DNA of 42,835 bases from Acidimicrobiaceae bacterium (lineage in GTDB: Bacteria; Actinomycetota; Acidimicrobiia; Acidimicrobiales; RAAP-2): contig PLSY01000181.1 in NCBI GenBank assembly GCA_003164275.1, forward strand, positions 1,648 through 44,482. Reading direction: 5' to 3'. Positions within the stretch are counted from its first letter, which is position 1, and each line of letters starts with the position of its first letter. The translations under genes and the position numbers were made by a program. The notes below the pieces were generated by a model. The model was not told where the DNA came from and did not search any database. It saw only the letters and a list, made by a program, of their open reading frames with translations. Below, piece after piece: positions 42,058-42,835 of this stretch.

Positions 42058-42504
42058 TCAAGTGGTGGGCGAGCCCAGGGCTACGGTGATTTCATCGATG
42101 GCCGCCTGTTCCGCGTCGCTGACTTCTTGACCGTGCTCACGATGCGCGGCTGCAACTCGTTGCGTGAGCGTGATGATGAACCTTCGGTACTCGTCCACCT
42201 CCACGGGCGTGGCCTTACTCTCCAGCAAGGTGATTGAGTCCCGAATGTGTTGAAGCCCCTGGGCCCTCATCTCTTCAGGAGAGTGGAAGTGCGTGTGATC
42301 TCGCTCCGGCTTGGCTGAAACGATCTCGTCCAGCAGCTGACTCTCTCCGTGTTGTTGGCGAGCCTCGGCGTAGGCTTTGGCGATGGCGATCGATTCTCGA
42401 AAAGAGCCGCCTCGCTGCGCCACGACAACAATCATCCCGGCACTCGGTGGCACTTCGAGGATCAGGTGCCACTCTTCTGTGGAGAAGTCAGACTTCGTGG
42501 TCAT
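42058..42504 (-). CDS. Conserved hypothetical protein (tellurite-resistance/stress-type helical protein look)
   Basis: A 148-residue soluble, mostly helical protein that opens MTTKSDFSTEEWHLILEVPPSAGM and ends VSDAEQAAIDEITVALG. Small proteins with the same DFxxEEWxxLLxxP opening and a C-terminal SEAEKxxLxEIxxALG-like helix occur widely in bacteria and have no assigned function to my knowledge. A histidine-rich kink (DHTHFHS, about residues 68-74) sits mid-protein and might bind metal. GGAG lies seven bases before the ATG. It stands alone with intergenic DNA on both sides. Confidence 0.75.
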   Translation of the reverse strand: MTTKSDFSTEEWHLILEVPPSAGMIVVVAQRGGSFRESIAIAKAYAEARQQHGESQLLDEIVSAKPERDHTHFHSPEEMRAQGLQHIRDSITLLESKATPVEVDEYRRFIITLTQRVAAAHREHGQEVSDAEQAAIDEITVALGSPTT

Positions 42505-42811
42505 TGCCGGTCTCCGATCTTGGTGGACTCCGTAGTCCCGTCTGTGAAGCGTAGTAACTCACGGTCGAATCGATGATGCGGACCGCGACGGGGCTCACGA
42601 GCCGGCGGTGCGGCGGAGTGAAGTCATGAGGACGACAGCTCCGGCGATCGACGAGAGGGCCTGTCGGTAGTAGGGACGGCTCGGACCGGACCAGTCGAGA
42701 CCGTCTCAGCGGCAACGGGCGAATCCGATATCTGAACTGCGCCCGAGCCGATCCGCCAGTGGATGCACTCCCTCTCGGCCGACCGTCCCGGACCCCCTCT
42801 GACCAGTGCTT
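42505..42811. other. 307-base intergenic stretch before the tRNA
   Basis: It lies between the 3' end of a tRNA gene and the conserved hypothetical gene, both on the minus strand. No gene, terminator or long repeat is recognised. It should hold the promoter of the hypothetical gene. DNA directly downstream of tRNA 3' ends is a common integration spot, but no integrase or attachment-like repeat is seen. Confidence 0.45.
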
Positions 42812-42835
42812 TGGTGCCCCCGGCAGGAGTCGAAC
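42812..42835 (-). tRNA. 3' end of a tRNA gene (cut by window edge; possibly tRNA-Arg)
   Basis: Read on the minus strand, the last 24 bases give a T-loop TTCGACT preceded by G, the 3' T-stem CCTGC, a 7-base acceptor strand CGGGGGC, discriminator A and an encoded CCA. The anticodon lies outside the window. The CCTGC stem and CGGGGGCA acceptor fit actinobacterial tRNA-Arg, but isotype is not provable from this part. Confidence 0.75.

Noticed and set aside
1..42835. CRISPR array, insertion sequence, prophage or toxin-antitoxin module
   Set aside because: No regularly spaced repeats, transposase, integrase, phage structural gene or recognisable toxin-antitoxin pair was seen on either strand.

Overview
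The window is GC-rich bacterial chromosome with dense, short transcription units on both strands, frequent 4-8 bp stop/start overlaps and many GTG or TTG starts. An aa3-type oxidase, orphan KdpD/KdpE, family III CoA-transferase, fused branched-chain-type ABC transporter subunits and many amidohydrolases suggest an actinomycete (Actinomycetota), quite possibly Acidimicrobiia. That placement is inference from gene content; no rRNA or marker phylogeny is available here. No phage, insertion sequence, CRISPR array or rRNA gene was seen.

Layout. 1-2146: the end of a cytochrome c oxidase operon (subunit I without its N-terminus, and a subunit III-like protein). 2269-6113 (minus): the osmosensing pair kdpE and kdpD behind a truncated kdpC; kdpF, kdpA and kdpB are not in the window. 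6133-14286: housekeeping and small-molecule enzymes in alternating orientation: OsmC-like peroxidase, SDR, FAH-family enzyme with arfB, alpha/beta hydrolase with a nitrilase-family amidase, a second alpha/beta hydrolase, surE, an aldose-1-epimerase-like protein and a VOC protein. 14560-20235: a MarR regulator with a palindromic operator, an isochorismatase-fold protein, a GlcG/HbpS-like protein, an amidohydrolase, an epimerase-like protein and a family III CoA-transferase. 20289-28709: a crotonase, then an ABC uptake system in which both permeases are one polypeptide and both ATPases another, its secreted binding protein, and a divergent TetR-cyclase-SnoaL operon. 28729-35896: two D-aminoacylase-like amidohydrolases, another amidohydrolase, an SDR and an aldehyde dehydrogenase. 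36076-39251: a TetR regulator divergent from an Old Yellow Enzyme-like reductase and a lipocalin-like protein. 39408-42835: an rRNA/tRNA 2'-O-methyltransferase-like protein, a zinc alcohol dehydrogenase, a conserved hypothetical protein and the 3' end of a tRNA.

How the genes may work together. The stretch from about 15.3 to 41.5 kb has the parts of a catabolic region: an uptake system, many hydrolases for cyclic or linear amides and esters (four amidohydrolase-superfamily proteins plus a cyclase-family hydrolase), redox enzymes (OYE, two SDRs, ALDH, ADH), CoA activation and hydration enzymes (CoA-transferase, crotonase) and local regulators with visible dyads. The substrate cannot be read from sequence. 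No defence, secretion or biosynthetic system stands out; the unassigned catabolic region is the best candidate for something undescribed.
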